The notes: a model not told the origin generated them from the sequence alone. 64,000 bases of DNA from CAIWHR01 sp963811685 (GCA_963811685.1 CAWESK010000023.1:70841-134840); one strand, 5' to 3'; shown: positions 17,865-27,709, counted from the stretch's first letter. Numbers and translations: made by a program.

Positions 17865-18974
17865 TCAGCGTTTCTCCGCCACGGCGCGGAACACGGCTTC
17901 CATCCGGTCCAGCATGCGGTCGAGCCCGAAGTCGCGCACGGCGCGTGCATGACCCGCCGCGCCGAGACGTTGGCGCAACGCGGGATCGTCGCGCAGCCGC
18001 GCCAGCGCCGCGCCGAGCGCCGGAGCGTCGCGCGGCGGCACGATGAGGCCGGTCGAGCCATCGTCGACCGCTTCGGTGATGGCGCCGACGGTAGTGGAGG
18101 CAACGGGTATCCCGCAGGCCATCGCCTGCAGGATCGCCTGCGGGACCCCTTCGTCGCCCCACGACGGCAGCACGAAGATATCCATGGCCTGGAGCCAGGG
18201 CACGACGTCTTCTTGCTGGCCTGCGAATCGGACCATGTCGGCGACACCCAGCGCGGCGAGCTTGTCGTCGAGGTGGGGGCGATACGGACCGTCGCCCACG
18301 ATGAAGATGTTCCACGCGCTCCAGCCGGCGCGATCGCGCGCGAGCGTCTCGAACAACACCTCGTGCCCCTTCCAGTCGCGCAGCGTGGCGACGATGCCGA
18401 GACTCGGGCGTGGTGGCTCCCCGAGCCGCGCACGCGCAGCCGGGGCGTCGCCGGGGACGAAGCGCCCAAGGTCGATGCCGGTCGGAACCGAAGTCATTCG
18501 ATCGAGCGGCACGCCGTTGTCGCGGGCGAGCTGGCGCCGCAAGGCCTCGCCTGTCGTCACGATGTGCGCCGTCGCGCGCGTGTAGAGCCAGCGCGTTGTC
18601 GGCCGGTTGCGAATGGTCGTCGACACGTGTCGCGTGCGCACGATCGGCGGCGGAGCCGGGATCGCCGTGCAGGCGAGCGCCGAAAGCCAGCTGTCGGTCG
18701 AGCTGTGGGTGTTGAGGATGTCGACGCGCTCGCGCTGTTCGACGAGCCAGCGGCGCAGTGCGAAAAGATTCGACGCCCGTTTCCGGCGGATGTCGAGGCG
18801 CACGACCGGCAGGCCGAGCTTCACGCCCGCGTCGGCAATCGGCGCCTCGGAGGGCGCGATCAGCGTGACGTCGTGGCCGCGGTCGAGAAAGCCGCGCGCC
18901 TCGGTCAGGATGCGAATTTCCTGCCCGCCCCAGCCGCAGGAGTTCTCGGTGTGGACGATCGACAGCGGCTTCAT
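17865..18974 (-). CDS. glycosyltransferase family 4
   Basis: Protein of 369 residues with a complete GT4 layout: N-terminal HTENSCGWGGQEIRILTEA (the glycine-rich acceptor-side loop), VPTGIDLGRF at the domain junction, GIVATLRDWKGHEVLFE, FIVGDGPYRPHLD and the donor site SWGDEGVPQAILQAMACGIPV containing the conserved Glu pair. It is expected to act on the cytoplasmic face of the inner membrane on a lipid-linked or core oligosaccharide acceptor. Its start overlaps the stop of amidotransferase 2 by 4 bp and its stop is 2 bp from amidotransferase 1, so the three genes form one translational unit. Confidence 0.92.
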   Translation of the reverse strand: MKPLSIVHTENSCGWGGQEIRILTEARGFLDRGHDVTLIAPSEAPIADAGVKLGLPVVRLDIRRKRASNLFALRRWLVEQRERVDILNTHSSTDSWLSALACTAIPAPPPIVRTRHVSTTIRNRPTTRWLYTRATAHIVTTGEALRRQLARDNGVPLDRMTSVPTGIDLGRFVPGDAPAARARLGEPPRPSLGIVATLRDWKGHEVLFETLARDRAGWSAWNIFIVGDGPYRPHLDDKLAALGVADMVRFAGQQEDVVPWLQAMDIFVLPSWGDEGVPQAILQAMACGIPVASTTVGAITEAVDDGSTGLIVPPRDAPALGAALARLRDDPALRQRLGAAGHARAVRDFGLDRMLDRMEAVFRAVAEKR

Positions 18975-20841
18975 TGAAGGCGGAAATCGGGCTCGTAGCG
19001 CGCGAACCAGCGCTCGAGGATCAGCAGTGTCCAGAGCCGCATCGCGTGGTTCTTGCGCCCCGACACGTGCTCCGCCACCAGCCGCTCCAGCGCCTGGGGT
19101 CGAACGAGCCCGCGCCGCGCGAGCCCTTGCGGCCCCAGCGCATGCGCGACGTCGGCCTTCAATTCGTGCGCGAGCCAGCGCGTCGAAGCGGCATCATGAA
19201 GCCCTGCTTTTCGCGGTGGACGATGTCGGGCGGCAGGTAACGCAGGGCGAGCGACTTGAGGAGGCGCTTGCGCGCGTTGCCGCGCACCTTGAGCGAGGAA
19301 GGAAGTCGCGCGCACCAGCCGTAGAGCACGTGGTCGAGATACGGCACCCGCGCTTCGAGCGAGTACGCCATCGTCGCCCGGTCGACTTTCGCGAGCAGGT
19401 CGTCGGGGAGCCACAGCCGGGCATCGATGTCGAGAAGATGATCGAGGTAATCGGGCGAATCGCAGGCGTCGTAGATGACCTCGGCATGATCGGCGATCCG
19501 CGCGCGCGCGGCGGCGGCGAACGCCGGCGTGAAATATTCGGCGCGCAACAGCGAGTCGAAGATGTTCGGGATGGTCGCGTAGCGGCGCGAACGCGGTTCG
19601 GCCGCGGCCTTGACGATCCGGTCTCGCGCGAGCCGCGGCGGCAGGCGGCGGGCAAGCCACGGGAACGGCGAGCCGCGCGCGCCGAGCACGCGGGTCAGGC
19701 GCTCTTCGCGCAGCCGCTTCACGTAATTGGAATAGCCACCGAAGACCTCGTCGGCGCCTTCGCCTGTCAGCACGACGGTCACCTCGCGCCGCGCGTATTG
19801 CGCGAGCAGCATCGTCGGCAGCGCGGCCTGGTCGCCGAACGGCTCGTCGAACACGTCGACCCAGCTGTCGAGCGCGGGCAGCACGTCGTCGGGCGCCAGC
19901 ATGAGGCAGTGATGCCGGCTGCCGATGTGCCGCGCAACGCGGTCCGCCTCGATGTGCTCGCTGCCGACCCCCGATCCCCTGAAACCGAGGTTGAATGTGT
20001 CGAGCGCGCGGCCGGAGATGCGCGTGGCGAGCGCGGCGACGACGCCGGAGTCGACGCCGCCGCTTACGAATGCGCCCAACGGCACGTCGGCGACCAGCAT
20101 CGATTCGACCGAAAGCGCGAGCCGCGTGTCGAGCTCGTCGACGGCGGCCGCTTCCCCAAGCTCGTGTTTAGGCACATAGGTCGGCCGCCAGAACTCGCCG
20201 GTGGCAAGCGCGCCGTCGCGCACCGACAACCAGTGGCCCGCCGGCAACTTGCGAATCCCGCGATAAATGCTGCGCGGCGCGGGGATGTACTGGCACTCGA
20301 GATACAGACCGAGCGCGTCGAGGTCGATCGCGTGCGGCAGCCCCGGAAACGGACGCAGCGACTTGAGCTCCGAGCCGAACGCGAGCGCACCGTCGTGCCA
20401 TGCGTAATACAGCGGCTTGACGCCCAGGTGGTCACGGGCGAGGAAGAGCTCGCGGCGGCCCCGATCCCAGAGGGCGAAGGCGAACATTCCCGCCAGCCGA
20501 TCGAGCATCCGCGGGCCCCAGGCCTTCCAGCCGTGGACCAGCACTTCGCCATCGCCCTGCGTCAGGAACACGTGACCGGCCGCCGCGAGCTCGCGCCGCA
20601 GCGAACGGAAATTGTAGATCTCGCCGTTGAACACGACGGCGACGGCGCCATCCGCCGACACGAGAGGCTGCCGGCTGCCGGCGAGGTCGATCACCGACAG
20701 CCGCCGGTGACCAAGACCGACCGGACCGTCGAAATGAAAGCCGTCCGCGTCCGGCCCGCGATGCGCGAGCGCCGCGGTCATCGAAGGCAGAGCTTGGCGC
20801 GCGCGAGGATCGTCGGAGAGGTAGCCGGTGATGCCGCACAT
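18971..20841 (-). CDS. asparagine-synthetase-like amidotransferase 2 (one frame change)
   Basis: Glutamine-dependent amidotransferase of about 620 residues. MCGITGYLSDD gives the catalytic Cys2; the glutaminase domain has VVFNGEIYNF and GDGEVLVHGW. The synthetase domain has VSGGVDSGVVAAL and TGEGADEVFGGYSNY. After EKQGFMMPL at about 19180 the frame changes by two (one base missing or two added), and the C-terminus continues RWLAHELKADVAHALG to a stop at 18971. The layout resembles amidotransferases of exosortase-linked EPS loci, but no exosortase is visible here. It shares only family-level similarity with amidotransferase 1, so the two probably differ in substrate. Confidence 0.85.
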
Positions 20842-20917
20842 GGGGCGGAAGTGGCGAAGGCGGGGGGCGAAGGCGGGGCCGCGATCGTCCGGCCATCGGC
20901 CGAAGCGCGGTGCGCGA

Positions 20918-22048
20918 TTATAGCGCTGCCCCCAGCGCGTCGTAGAGCGCGAGCAGCCGCTGCGCCATCGCATCCGGCGTCAGCGCCGCGACGGCGCCTA
21001 CTGCCCGCGCGGCGACCCGCGCCCGCTCGCTGTCGTCCAGCAGCCGCTCCAGGTGCGCAGCCAGCGCGGCAGTGTCGCCGGCGTCGCATATCCAGCCGGC
21101 GCCGTGCGCGACGACGAGCTCGCCCGCGCCGCAGCGGCGGCTCGTCACGACGGGCAGACCGCACGCGAGCGCCTCCAGCACCGCGTTCGACAGCGGATCG
21201 TAGAGCGTGGGCAGGACGAACGCGTCCGCCGCGCCCAGGAACGGCCGCGGATCCTCCTGGGGGCCGGCGAACACGACACGCTCGCGCACGCCGGCGCGGC
21301 GAGCGAGGCCTTCGTAGCGCGCCGCATGCTTGTCCCGGCCAACGACGATGAGGCGCGCCCTTTCGGGCAGCCGCGCGAGCGCGCGCAGCGCGATCGGGAC
21401 TCCTTTGCGCGCATAACCCGAGCCCACGAGTGCGAAGACGACGTGCGAGTCCAGGAAACCGAGCCGCGAGCGCGTGACCGCGCGCCCTTCGCGCACGCCG
21501 GGGTTGAACGCGCGTGAATCCACGGCGTTGTAGATCACGTGCAGCTTTTCGTCGGGCAACGCAAAGTGCCGGCGAATATCGTCGCGGACCATCTGCGAGA
21601 TGCAGATCACGGCCCTGAGCGACGGATCGGCGAACACCCTGGCTTCGGCCGCGAGCGTGTACCGGTGATGCGGATTCGCCGCAATCGCGAGTCGTTCCGC
21701 GCGGCTGCCGGCGCGCAGCCGTTCGGCGAGCCACGCGCGGTGGACGCCGTCGCCGGCGCGGAAGATGTCGCAACCGGCGATGCGCTCGTGCGTCTGCACG
21801 AGATCGGGACGGTCGCGAGCGAGTGCTTCGCGCACCGCCCGCGCAAATCCCGCGTCGCGCCAGACGCCGCCGATGAAATACGGGTTGCAGATGACGGGCT
21901 CGACCTGCCCTGCCCGTTCCGCCGGCCATGACCGCGTGTACACGCGCACGTGCACGCCGCGCCCGATCAACGTGTCGATGGCGCGCTCGACGAAGCGCTC
22001 CGCGCCGCCGAACGGCGTGTAGCGCTGGCGCACGATCCCCAGCCTCAT
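20918..22048 (-). CDS. glycosyltransferase family 4, WaaG-like
   Basis: Protein of 376 residues starting MRLGIVRQRYTPFGGAERFV, the N-terminal pattern of WaaG/RfaG-type LPS core glucosyltransferases. Further blocks are THERIAGCDIFRAGDGVHR, VICISQMVRDDIRRHF, VIYNAVDSRAFNPG, VGSGYARKGVPIALRAL and the donor site LYDPLSNAVLEALACGLPVV with its conserved Glu. It probably adds the first hexose to the inner-core heptose. It overlaps the WaaQ-like gene by 4 bp, which supports a joint role in core assembly. Confidence 0.88.
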   Translation of the reverse strand: MRLGIVRQRYTPFGGAERFVERAIDTLIGRGVHVRVYTRSWPAERAGQVEPVICNPYFIGGVWRDAGFARAVREALARDRPDLVQTHERIAGCDIFRAGDGVHRAWLAERLRAGSRAERLAIAANPHHRYTLAAEARVFADPSLRAVICISQMVRDDIRRHFALPDEKLHVIYNAVDSRAFNPGVREGRAVTRSRLGFLDSHVVFALVGSGYARKGVPIALRALARLPERARLIVVGRDKHAARYEGLARRAGVRERVVFAGPQEDPRPFLGAADAFVLPTLYDPLSNAVLEALACGLPVVTSRRCGAGELVVAHGAGWICDAGDTAALAAHLERLLDDSERARVAARAVGAVAALTPDAMAQRLLALYDALGAAL

Positions 22049-23199
22049 CGCGGAGCGCTCGTTCCGGTTTCCTCGAGCAACTCGCTGACCGCCTGCGAAA
22101 CCCGGTCGAGCGGCAGCGTGATGAGACAGTCCGAATTGTTGCTGCCGCCACAGCCGTTGTTCTGGCAGGGCCGGCACGGATGCGCAGTCGACGTGACCAC
22201 ACGGTGCGGCACCTGCCACGGCCCCCACACGTTCTCATCGCTCGGCCCGAACCAGGCGACGACCGGCGTTCCGGCCGCGGCCGCGAGATGCATCGGCGCC
22301 GTGTCGCAGCCGATGAACAGGCGCGCGGCGGCGATCAGCGCCGACAGCTCGGTCAGCGTCAATTGGCCGCTCAAGTCGACGATAGGGGCCGAGAGCGCCG
22401 CCTTGATCGCATTGACGAGCGGCGCTTCGGCCGGATCGGGCGCGCCGGTCATCACGAGCGGCCAGCCCATCGCGGCCACATGGTCGAGCAGCGCCGCGGT
22501 CGGTTGCGCGGGCCAGCATTTGAACAACCAGCGCGAGCCCGGATGGATCACCACGAATCCGCGGCGCGCGAGGCCGTGCGCCGCCAGCAGGTCGGCGACA
22601 CGTTTTTCGGCGGCGGCGCCAGGTATGTGCACCAGCTTCTTGTCGGCAGCGTCCGGCCAGATGCCGATTCGCCGCAGCGCATCGAGGTCCGCTTCGACCG
22701 TGTGCCGCGGCGTCGAGCGCGGCAGGAGGTAGCGATGCGTGAAGCACCGGCGCCAGAACCAGCCGGAGCGCACGCGCTCGGGGGCCACCGCCCAGCGGGC
22801 GCCAGCGATGCGCGTCAACCAGGCGCCGCGCGGGTGCTCGGTGAGATGCACGACGAGGTCGTAATGCCGCGAGCGGAGTGCGCGCCACAGCCGTCCGTCG
22901 CCGACGAGCTGCGCCAGGGGGCCGCGATCCTTGAGGCGCCGGTCGATCGTATGCACGACCGAGATCGCCGGATGCCCTTCGAGCATCGGCGCCGTTTCGC
23001 CGTAGACGAGCGCGTCGATCTCCGCGTGCGGCGCCGCGCGCTTCAGCACGGTGAATACCGGCGAGGCGAGGAGCACGTCGCCGTGATGGCGGAGCTTGAT
23101 GACCAGCGCGCGGCGGACGCGGGATGGGTCGATCGCGTCGTCGACAGCCGGCGGAATCATGCGACCAACGATAGCAGAAGGATCGACGGAGGGCGACAT
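22045..23199 (-). CDS. waaQ: LPS core heptosyltransferase, WaaQ-like (GT9)
   Basis: GT9 enzyme of 384 residues. The N-terminal block RRALVIKLRHHGDVLLASPVF is the hallmark of WaaQ/WaaF heptosyltransferases, followed by EIDALVYGETAPMLEGHP. The C-terminal donor-binding region has VIHPGSRWLFKCWP, LSGQLTLTELSALIAAARLF and GCDTAPMHLAAAAGTPVVAWFGPS. It transfers L-glycero-D-manno-heptose from ADP-heptose to the LPS inner core. The ATG at 23199 shares one base with the VanZ stop; an internal ATG at 23160 is possible. A Cys-rich tail (CRPCQNNGCGG) is seen in this family. Confidence 0.88.
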   Translation of the reverse strand: MSPSVDPSAIVGRMIPPAVDDAIDPSRVRRALVIKLRHHGDVLLASPVFTVLKRAAPHAEIDALVYGETAPMLEGHPAISVVHTIDRRLKDRGPLAQLVGDGRLWRALRSRHYDLVVHLTEHPRGAWLTRIAGARWAVAPERVRSGWFWRRCFTHRYLLPRSTPRHTVEADLDALRRIGIWPDAADKKLVHIPGAAAEKRVADLLAAHGLARRGFVVIHPGSRWLFKCWPAQPTAALLDHVAAMGWPLVMTGAPDPAEAPLVNAIKAALSAPIVDLSGQLTLTELSALIAAARLFIGCDTAPMHLAAAAGTPVVAWFGPSDENVWGPWQVPHRVVTSTAHPCRPCQNNGCGGSNNSDCLITLPLDRVSQAVSELLEETGTSAPR

Positions 23200-24308
23200 C
23201 ACGAGGGGTCGCCCCACTTCGGCTGCCCCGCGAGCACGAACAGGTACGCGCTTGCGAGAAGGGGCCACACGAGCAGCACGATGTGCGTGAGGCCGTTGAA
23301 ATGGAGCAGGTGCCCATACGACCAGGAGAACATCGACAGCGGCGGCCGCGCGAACAGCAGATCCGGCGCGAGGAGCGTGGTGAGCAGCGACAAGAGCAGC
23401 GCGACTGTCGCGATGGCGACCTGCGCGGGACGCGGCAGCGAAATGGCGGCGAGCAGCAGGAGCGCGCCGGCGGCAACGCCGGTCGACACGCCGGGCGACA
23501 GCCAGCGCTCCCACACGGCCGGCTTCAACAGGAACAGCGCGGCGACGCCTTTGGCGAGCAGCGCGGCGCCGATAAGCAGCAGCACGGCGCCGCCGACGCT
23601 GCGGCGCTCGCGCAGCAGCAGCGACAGGAAGAGCCCGACCCCCAGCAGCTGGAAGGCGCTGTGCGCTCCCTGGACGAGCGCGGCGGCGATGTCGGTGTCG
23701 CCGGAACCGGGGATCGCGCCGGCGGCGCCGAACTCCGCCGCCGGATCGAACACGATCGCGAACAGCGGGATGCCCGGATTGACCTGGACGGCGAGCCATA
23801 TCGTGAGGAGCGCGAGGCCCATGTCCCCGATCCGCCCTCCGACGAACCAGCGCTCGCGCTGCGACATGACGCCGCGCTTCGCGGCCGGCGAGCGCGCGAA
23901 CACGACTGCGACGAGGCCGCCGAGCGCCGCGCCCGCGGTGTTGGCGATGAGGTCGATCGCATTCGCATCGCGCGGCGGCACGAACATCTGCAGCGACTCG
24001 AGCGCGAACGAAAGCGCGGCGCCGGCCGCGATCGCCACCGACAGCCGGCCGAGCGGGGGGCGCCGGCGCGGCACCAGCGCGACGAAGAAACCGAACGGCG
24101 CGTAGGCGATGATGTTGACGAGCGCGTCGAAGCGCGTCCAGCGCGGGGGCCACGGAGCGAACAGGAAAAAGGGCGTGCCCGGCGCGGGGGCGATCCACGG
24201 CGAGAAGGGCTGCAGGCTCGCATAGACGATGGCGAGCCCGTAGAGCGCGACCAGGAAATGCGGAAGCAGCGACGGATGCGTGCGCGAGCCGAGGTAGCGC
24301 TGCGTCAT
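23199..24308 (-). CDS. VanZ family membrane protein
   Basis: Protein of 369 residues with about ten membrane segments. The first half is a VanZ domain: IVYASLQPFSPW, a loop with FDALVNIIAYAPFGFFVALV, then FALESLQMFVPPRDANAIDLIANTAGAALG, which contains the conserved E, Q, P, R and D residues. The second half is a further set of helices without a recognised motif. VanZ-like proteins are common in EPS and LPS loci, but their biochemical role is not established. Coupled to waaQ by a one-base overlap. Confidence 0.85.
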   Translation of the reverse strand: MTQRYLGSRTHPSLLPHFLVALYGLAIVYASLQPFSPWIAPAPGTPFFLFAPWPPRWTRFDALVNIIAYAPFGFFVALVPRRRPPLGRLSVAIAAGAALSFALESLQMFVPPRDANAIDLIANTAGAALGGLVAVVFARSPAAKRGVMSQRERWFVGGRIGDMGLALLTIWLAVQVNPGIPLFAIVFDPAAEFGAAGAIPGSGDTDIAAALVQGAHSAFQLLGVGLFLSLLLRERRSVGGAVLLLIGAALLAKGVAALFLLKPAVWERWLSPGVSTGVAAGALLLLAAISLPRPAQVAIATVALLLSLLTTLLAPDLLFARPPLSMFSWSYGHLLHFNGLTHIVLLVWPLLASAYLFVLAGQPKWGDPS

Positions 24309-24315
24309 CGCCGCG

Positions 24316-24927
24316 TCAGTGCGGCCGGTCGAGCCGCTTGCGCATCACCGTCAGGTTCTTGTGCTCGGCCAGCACGTCGAACCCAGCCTCGCGATAGAGC
24401 GACAACGGCCCGTGATAATGGTCGGTGGCGGTGCTGCTGTCGCTCCTCTTGAACGGAAACGCATCGACGACATGGATCCCGCGCTCCGCGAACGATGCGA
24501 GCGCGCCCGCCAGCAGCGCGCGCGCGACGCCGCGGCGCCGCCACGCCGGCGCTATCACGAAGCAAACGATGACAGCGCTGGATTCGGGCGGTGCCTCCGC
24601 GCGCGGTGCGGGTATCCCCATCCGCGCCATGCAGTGCGGCAGCCGGGAACGCGGCTGCGCATTGACCCAGCCGACGACGTCGTCGCCGGCATACGCGAGG
24701 AAGCCGTCCATTTCGGCGGCCTCGATGCGCGCGGTCATCGCAGTGCGGTTCGCGTCGCCGTCGAGGCTCTCCCAATCGATGGCGCGGGGCACATGATAGA
24801 AATGGCAATAGCACTTCGCCCACTCCGGGTTGTCGGCAAACGCCGGCCCGCGCTCGTGGTCGAAGAAGCGCAGGAAGTCGTCGCGGCGAGCGGGCGTCAG
24901 CCGTTCGATGCGGATCTTCTGCGTCAT
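24316..24927 (-). CDS. GNAT family N-acetyltransferase
   Basis: Protein of 203 residues. The acetyl-CoA-binding motif A is VIVCFVIAPAWRRRGVARALLAGAL, with the RxxGxA pyrophosphate loop. The N-terminal part, including WAKCYCHFYH, resembles a small group of GNAT proteins with a Cys-rich insert before the core. The C-terminal strand pair (SLYREAGFDVLAEHKNLTVMRK) completes the fold. The acceptor is unknown. It lies between the VanZ gene and potD with gaps of 7 and 13 bp. Confidence 0.8.
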   Translation of the reverse strand: MTQKIRIERLTPARRDDFLRFFDHERGPAFADNPEWAKCYCHFYHVPRAIDWESLDGDANRTAMTARIEAAEMDGFLAYAGDDVVGWVNAQPRSRLPHCMARMGIPAPRAEAPPESSAVIVCFVIAPAWRRRGVARALLAGALASFAERGIHVVDAFPFKRSDSSTATDHYHGPLSLYREAGFDVLAEHKNLTVMRKRLDRPH

Positions 24928-24940
24928 CGGGTGAGCGCGA

Positions 24941-26008
24941 TCAGCGGCCCGCCTTGATCTCGGTCCACAGCTTGTTGCGCAGCCGGCGTTGCGGACCCGT
25001 GAGGTCCTTCAGCTGCTCGAGCTTCGCCTGCACGGCCTTGTCCGGGAAGATCGCCGTATTCTTGAGGAGCTCCGGCTTGATGTACTTGACCGCGTCCATG
25101 TTCGGGTTGCCCGAGCCGATCAGATTCGTGAGCTCGGCCGAGTTCTTTCCCTCGAGCATGAAGTTCATGAACAGGAGTCCCAGGTCGGGCCGCGGCGCGC
25201 CTTTCTGGAGGACCATGTTGTCGACGGCGAGCACCGCCCCCTCCTTCGGCATCCCCTGCAGGATCGTGAACTTGCGCCCGGCCGCCTTCGCGTCGAGGTT
25301 GGCCTGGAAAATGTCGTTCGAATACCCGTGGACCAGCCAGATGTTGCCGACGGTGAGCTCCTTGATGTACGACGACGCGTTGAAGGCCGCCCAGTACGGC
25401 TTCGCCTTCTTGATGAGGGCGGCGGCTTCCTCCCAGTGCTTCGGATCGACGTCGTTCGCCGAATAGCCCAGGTACTTGAGCGCGGCCGCGAAGAGCTCGT
25501 TCGAGCTGTCGAGCACGGTGACGCGGCCCTTGACCTTCTCCAGGTACTTCGGATCGAAGATCACCGCCCACGTGTCGGTCGGCAGGCCGAGCTCCTTCAT
25601 TTTCTCGGCGTTGTAGCCGATGATCGTCGTCGACATCGCGTAGGGCACCGAAAACTTGTTGCCCGGATCGAACGGCGTATTGAGGTACACCGGGTCGATG
25701 TTCTTGAGGTTGGGGAGCTTCGTCTTGTCGATCGGCATCAGCTGGTTGCCCTTGATCAGCGCCTCGACGGCATTGGACGTTGGCACCAGCACGTCATAGC
25801 CCTTGGCGCCGGCGGCGAGCTTGGCGAGGAGCTCCTCGTTGTCCGAGTAGTACGTCTGCACGACCTCGCATTTGCAGGTCTCCTCGAACCGCTTCACCGT
25901 CTCCGGCGCGATGTAGTTGTTCCAGTTGTACAGGTGCAGCTGGTCCTTGGCGGCGTGCGCCGGCAGGGCGATGAGCAGCGAGGCAAGGAGGAGCACGAGG
26001 CGTTTCAT
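24941..26008 (-). CDS. potD: spermidine/putrescine-type periplasmic binding protein
   Basis: Solute-binding protein of 355 residues with a Sec signal peptide (MKRLVLLLASLLIALPAHA). The mature start KDQLHLYNWNNYIAPETVKRFEE is the PotD/PotF signature, followed by YDVLVPTSNAVEALI, VPYAMSTTIIGYN and WLVHGYSNDIFQA. It captures polyamines (or a related cation) in the periplasm and delivers them to PotBC. It is the last gene of potABCD, starting 2 bp after potC. Whether it prefers spermidine or putrescine cannot be read from sequence alone. Confidence 0.93.
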   Translation of the reverse strand: MKRLVLLLASLLIALPAHAAKDQLHLYNWNNYIAPETVKRFEETCKCEVVQTYYSDNEELLAKLAAGAKGYDVLVPTSNAVEALIKGNQLMPIDKTKLPNLKNIDPVYLNTPFDPGNKFSVPYAMSTTIIGYNAEKMKELGLPTDTWAVIFDPKYLEKVKGRVTVLDSSNELFAAALKYLGYSANDVDPKHWEEAAALIKKAKPYWAAFNASSYIKELTVGNIWLVHGYSNDIFQANLDAKAAGRKFTILQGMPKEGAVLAVDNMVLQKGAPRPDLGLLFMNFMLEGKNSAELTNLIGSGNPNMDAVKYIKPELLKNTAIFPDKAVQAKLEQLKDLTGPQRRLRNKLWTEIKAGR

Positions 26009-26010
26009 GG

Positions 26011-26790
26011 TCAGTCCCGGTCGGATTGCAGGAGGGTGGGCGAAAGTCTGGAGGCGATGATGATGAGCGCTAATGTCAGCAGCATCAACAGCGTCGACAC
26101 CGCGTTGACCTCGGGGGTCACGGCGATCTTGATCATCGAGTAGATCTGCAGCGGCAGCGTCACGGTTCCGGCGCCGGCGGTGAAGAAGGTGATGACGAAG
26201 TCGTCGATCGACAGCGTGAACGCCATCAGCGCGCCGGCGATCACCCCCGGCATTATGAGCGGCAGCGTCACGTAACGGAACGCCTGCCAGGGGGTGGCGC
26301 CGCAGTCGCGGGCCGCCTCGGTCAGCGCCTCGTCCATGCCGGCGAGCCGGGAGCGCACGACGATGGCGACGAAACCGATGCAAAACGCGATGTGGGCGAG
26401 CGCGACGGAGACGAGCCCCAGCGTGAAGTTGAGCAGCACGAAGAAGATCAGCAGCGAAACGCCCATCAGGATCTCGGGAATCGCGATCGGCGACAGCACC
26501 AGCACCGACAGGAGCCGCATCGGATACCGGTACAGCGCGACGCCAGCCATCGTGCCCAGCACCGTCGACACGAGGCTCGCGACGAGCCCGATGACGAGCG
26601 AGTTGCCGGCGGCGACCAGCATGTCCTCGTTGTGGAACAGCTTGTCGTACCAGCCGAACGTGAAGCCGACCCATTCGGCGTTGAGCCGCGAATCGTTGAA
26701 CGAATAGACGACGACGATCACGAGCGGGATGTACAGGAAGGCATATCCCGCCGCGGCGGCGGCGACGAGGCCTGCGGATCTCCTACGCAC
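26011..26790 (-). CDS. potC: spermidine/putrescine-type ABC permease
   Basis: Inner-membrane subunit of 259 residues with six membrane segments. The EAA loop that contacts the ATPase is EAARDCGATPWQAFRYVTLP. The N-terminus (YIPLVIVVVYSFNDSRL) and SIDDFVITFF are typical of PotC/PotI. It forms the translocation pore with PotB; the two genes overlap by 8 bp. Confidence 0.93.
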   Translation of the reverse strand: MRRRSAGLVAAAAAGYAFLYIPLVIVVVYSFNDSRLNAEWVGFTFGWYDKLFHNEDMLVAAGNSLVIGLVASLVSTVLGTMAGVALYRYPMRLLSVLVLSPIAIPEILMGVSLLIFFVLLNFTLGLVSVALAHIAFCIGFVAIVVRSRLAGMDEALTEAARDCGATPWQAFRYVTLPLIMPGVIAGALMAFTLSIDDFVITFFTAGAGTVTLPLQIYSMIKIAVTPEVNAVSTLLMLLTLALIIIASRLSPTLLQSDRD

Positions 26791-27697
26791 GGCTTTCCTT
26801 TGCGCTCGACGGCGTGCCGAGGCTGCGCCGCCCGACCCAGGCCGCGAGGCCGGCGAGCACGAGCGCCGACAGCGTCAGCACGATCGACAGCACGCTGCCG
26901 AACGGCCAGTCGCGTGTCTCGAGGAACTGCTGCTTGATGAGGTTGCCGATCAGCGTGTCGTCCGGGCCGCCCAGGATGTCGGGAATCGCGAAGATGCCGA
27001 GCGCGGGAATGAACACCAGCGCGGCGCCCGCGTAGACGCCCGGCAGTGACAGCGGAAAAGTGATCCGCCAGAACCGCTGCCAGGCGCCGGCGCCGAGATC
27101 CTGCGCCGCGTCGAGCAGCGCCTGATCGTGCTTTTCGAGATTCGCGTACAGCGGCAGCACCATGAACGGGAGATGGACGTAGACGAGGCAGACGAGCACG
27201 GCGAACGAGCTGAAGAGGAGCGGCACGGGCTCGTGGCCGAACCACGCGAGAAGTCCGTTGACGCCGCGCGCGAGCGCAGCCTGCGGTCCCAGGATGATCA
27301 TCCACGCGTAGATGCGAATCAGGAAGTTGCTCCAGAACGGCAGAATCACGAGGAGCAGCAGCAGGTCGCGGTACTTCTTCGGGCTCTTCGCGACGAGCGC
27401 GGCGAGCGGATAGGCGAGCACCAGGCACAGAAGCGTCGTGGCGAGCGCGTAGCCGATCGACTTCACGAACACCGCGGCGTAGACGCTTTCGGTGAAAAAG
27501 CGCGCGTAGCTCTCGATATTGAGGTCGAGCCGACCTGCCTCGTCGACGAGCGGCGCGAGCCCGCCGAACTCGCCCGGCGTGCGAAACGACGCCAGGACCA
27601 TGATCAGCGTCGGCACTGCGAAGAACACGACGAGGTAGGCGAGCGGCGGGCCGCTGACCAGCCACTTGCCGAGGCGACCGTCTTTGCGCGCGGGCAT
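26783..27697 (-). CDS. potB: spermidine/putrescine-type ABC permease
   Basis: Inner-membrane subunit of 304 residues with six membrane segments and a long periplasmic loop after the first. The EAA-type loop is AAQDLGAGAWQRFWRITFPL, and ALGIFAIPDILGGPDDTLIGN is a PotB/PotH hallmark. It pairs with PotC. Its start is 334 bp downstream of the potA stop instead of the usual close spacing; the gap is filled by tandem repeats. Confidence 0.93.
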   Translation of the reverse strand: MPARKDGRLGKWLVSGPPLAYLVVFFAVPTLIMVLASFRTPGEFGGLAPLVDEAGRLDLNIESYARFFTESVYAAVFVKSIGYALATTLLCLVLAYPLAALVAKSPKKYRDLLLLLVILPFWSNFLIRIYAWMIILGPQAALARGVNGLLAWFGHEPVPLLFSSFAVLVCLVYVHLPFMVLPLYANLEKHDQALLDAAQDLGAGAWQRFWRITFPLSLPGVYAGAALVFIPALGIFAIPDILGGPDDTLIGNLIKQQFLETRDWPFGSVLSIVLTLSALVLAGLAAWVGRRSLGTPSSAKESRA

Positions 27698-27709
27698 GTT
27701 CTACTCGCG

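Noticed and set aside
18607..21351. Plus-strand open frame of 914 codons
   Set aside because: Lies opposite two glycosyltransferase/amidotransferase genes with clear domains; the translation is low-complexity Arg/Ala/Glu.
13454..24308. Exosortase (XrtA/PEP-CTERM) exopolysaccharide locus
   Set aside because: Amidotransferases and VanZ suggest it, but no exosortase, PEP-CTERM protein or Wzc/Wza-type export gene is present; WaaQ- and WaaG-like genes favour LPS core assembly.
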